Positions 5,807-6,672 of a DNA stretch of 6,672 bases are shown piece after piece. How positions within the stretch are numbered: the first letter of the stretch is position 1; each line of letters begins with the position of its first letter. The DNA is from Spirochaetaceae bacterium. Lineage in GTDB: Bacteria; Spirochaetota; Spirochaetia; Treponematales; Rectinemataceae. The notes beneath the pieces were generated by a model. It saw nothing but the letters and a program-made list of their open reading frames with translations. It did no database searches and had not been told where the DNA came from. The DNA lies in contig JAEUJG010000141.1 of the NCBI GenBank assembly GCA_016794765.1, positions 1 through 6,672 on the forward strand. The letters are read 5' to 3'. The position numbers and the translations under genes were made by a program.

Positions 5807-5836
5807 ATGACGGGGGGATTCCCGGGGGGCTAGATT
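5807..5836 (+). promoter_or_regulatory. Candidate promoter of the serine hydrolase gene
   Basis: ATGACG (5807-5812, four of six to TTGACA) is followed after 18 bases by TAGATT (5831-5836, four of six), which resembles the TAGAAT of the regulator's promoter. The spacer is unusual: two runs of six G separated by ATTCCC. Transcription would start near 5843, leaving a leader of about 60 bases. Both boxes are imperfect, so this is tentative. Confidence 0.4.
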
Positions 5837-5893
5837 CACCCTGCGCCGCGGAAGCCCTGGGTCCATGACCCACAAGCACGGCATCCCGGCGCG

Positions 5894-5897
5894 GGAG
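5894..5897 (+). promoter_or_regulatory. Ribosome binding site deciding the serine hydrolase start
   Basis: GGAG, within GCGGGAGC, lies six bases before ATG 5904. The earlier in-frame ATG at 5865 has no well-placed site and would put a charged 13-residue stretch ahead of the signal peptide. The later ATG at 5931 would remove its positive end. Confidence 0.65.
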
Positions 5898-5903
5898 CGC
5901 GAC

Positions 5904-6672
5904 ATGCTTGCGAGAAACAAGGTCTTTACGATGGGAGCCGCCTGCTCGGCCCTCCTCTCCGCGACACTCTGCGCGGTAGGCGCCGCCGCCCAAGCGCCGT
6001 CGGCGGCCTTCTCGGTCCCCTCCGGGGCGCTCCGGGCCGAGGCCGTGGCGCGGAGCCTCAGGGCCGCCGAGCGGCTCCGGAAGTCCTGCAAGGTCGAAGG
6101 GCTGTCCCTCGCGGTCGTCGACTCCACGGGACCCGTCTGGACGGCCGGCGCCGGTTCGGCCGAACCGGGCAAGGCCTTCGGGCCCGGGACCCTGTCCTTC
6201 CCCGGCTCCGTTTCCAAGCTCTTCACGGCCAGCGCCGTCATGTTGCTGGTGGAACGCGGCCTTGTCGACCTCGACGCGCCGCTCTCCCGCTACCTGCCGG
6301 AATTCACCGTCCGCGCCGAGGGCTGGAGCCCGGAGTCGATCACCGTGCGGAGCCTCCTCACGCACTCCTCGGGCCTGCCCTCCGACCTCTTCCGGGGCAT
6401 GGTGAAGGAGGAGTCTCCCTCCGGGGCCTATCCTCCGGCGCCGACCGCGGCGGAACTGCCCGCCCTCCTCGCGGAGGAGTACGCGGCCCGTCCGCCCTTC
6501 ACCGCCTTCGCCTACTCCAATCTCGGTTACTCCCTCCTCGGCACCCTCGTGGAGCGGGTTTCCGGCGCATCCCTGCGCGATTTCATGGAGAGCGAAATTT
6601 TCGGGCCCCTCGGCATGGCCTCCTCCGTCTTCGACTTCGGCCCCGAGGAGCTTGGCCCGGCCTCGCCCGGCT
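5904..6672 (+). CDS. Exported class C beta-lactamase-like serine hydrolase (3' end outside window)
   Basis: 256 codons are visible and the frame is still open at the right edge; family members are usually 350-500 residues or more, so a large C-terminal part is missing. Residues 1-31 look like a Sec signal peptide: MLARNK, a hydrophobic core to about 28, and cleavage probably after AAAQA. No good lipobox is seen. The serine beta-lactamase/penicillin-binding fold follows. The SxxK motif is S102-V-S-K105 in FPGSVSKLFTASAVMLLVERG (99-119), with S102 the expected nucleophile and K105 the general base. LLTHSSGLP (151-159) is the usual conserved block and Y204-S-N206 is the second active-site motif. 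The third (KTG/HxG) lies outside the window. Likely roles are peptidoglycan-peptide carboxypeptidase, esterase or D-amino-acid peptidase outside the cytoplasm; true beta-lactamase activity cannot be assumed. It follows the membrane LuxR regulator in the same direction. Confidence 0.9.
   Translation, partial: MLARNKVFTMGAACSALLSATLCAVGAAAQAPSAAFSVPSGALRAEAVARSLRAAERLRKSCKVEGLSLAVVDSTGPVWTAGAGSAEPGKAFGPGTLSFPGSVSKLFTASAVMLLVERGLVDLDAPLSRYLPEFTVRAEGWSPESITVRSLLTHSSGLPSDLFRGMVKEESPSGAYPPAPTAAELPALLAEEYAARPPFTAFAYSNLGYSLLGTLVERVSGASLRDFMESEIFGPLGMASSVFDFGPEELGPASPG

Overview
This window is very GC-rich bacterial DNA. It is densely packed with complete genes and has ordinary bacterial signals: AG-rich ribosome binding sites 5-6 bases before ATG and TTGACA/TAGAAT-type promoters. 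The organism cannot be named from the window. A seven-helix membrane protein ending in a LuxR-type DNA-binding domain is an architecture I associate with spirochaetes, so a GC-rich free-living spirochaete is a guess, not a conclusion. I see no rRNA, tRNA, CRISPR array, insertion sequence, integrase or phage gene. No stretch longer than about 230 bases lacks a gene.

Layout. (1) 1-1610, minus strand: a branched-chain aminotransferase (ilvE type) followed 11 bases later by a DinB/YfiT-like metal-binding four-helix protein that runs off the left edge; the two look like an operon. (2) 1611-1836: a divergent intergenic region. (3) 1837-2655, plus strand: a nucleotidyltransferase-fold protein, probably with a DUF4037-like C-terminal half. 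It meets, tail to tail with a 4-base overlap, (4) 2652-3575, minus strand: a two-domain GNAT acetyltransferase. (5) 3576-3765: a divergent intergenic region with a plausible minus-strand promoter and a cluster of TTCC/GGAA inverted repeats. (6) 3766-4725, plus strand: a second, different two-domain GNAT protein. (7) 4796-5734, plus strand: a seven-helix membrane LuxR-type regulator behind a near-consensus promoter that leaves almost no 5' leader. (8) 5735-5903: a strong 26-base dyad and a second promoter-like element. (9) 5904-right edge, plus strand: an exported class C beta-lactamase/D-Ala-D-Ala-carboxypeptidase-like serine hydrolase, cut by the window end.

How they work together: only the aminotransferase-DinB pair shows operon structure. 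The regulator and the serine hydrolase are adjacent and co-directional with a dyad between them, which suggests but does not prove a sensor-target relation. The rest are single genes of broad small-molecule-modifying families (nucleotidyl transfer, acetyl transfer), typical of accessory metabolism in a free-living bacterium. I found no convincing new multi-gene system. The best leads are the near-leaderless promoter of the regulator, the dyad downstream of it, and the repeat cluster between the two acetyltransferase genes.
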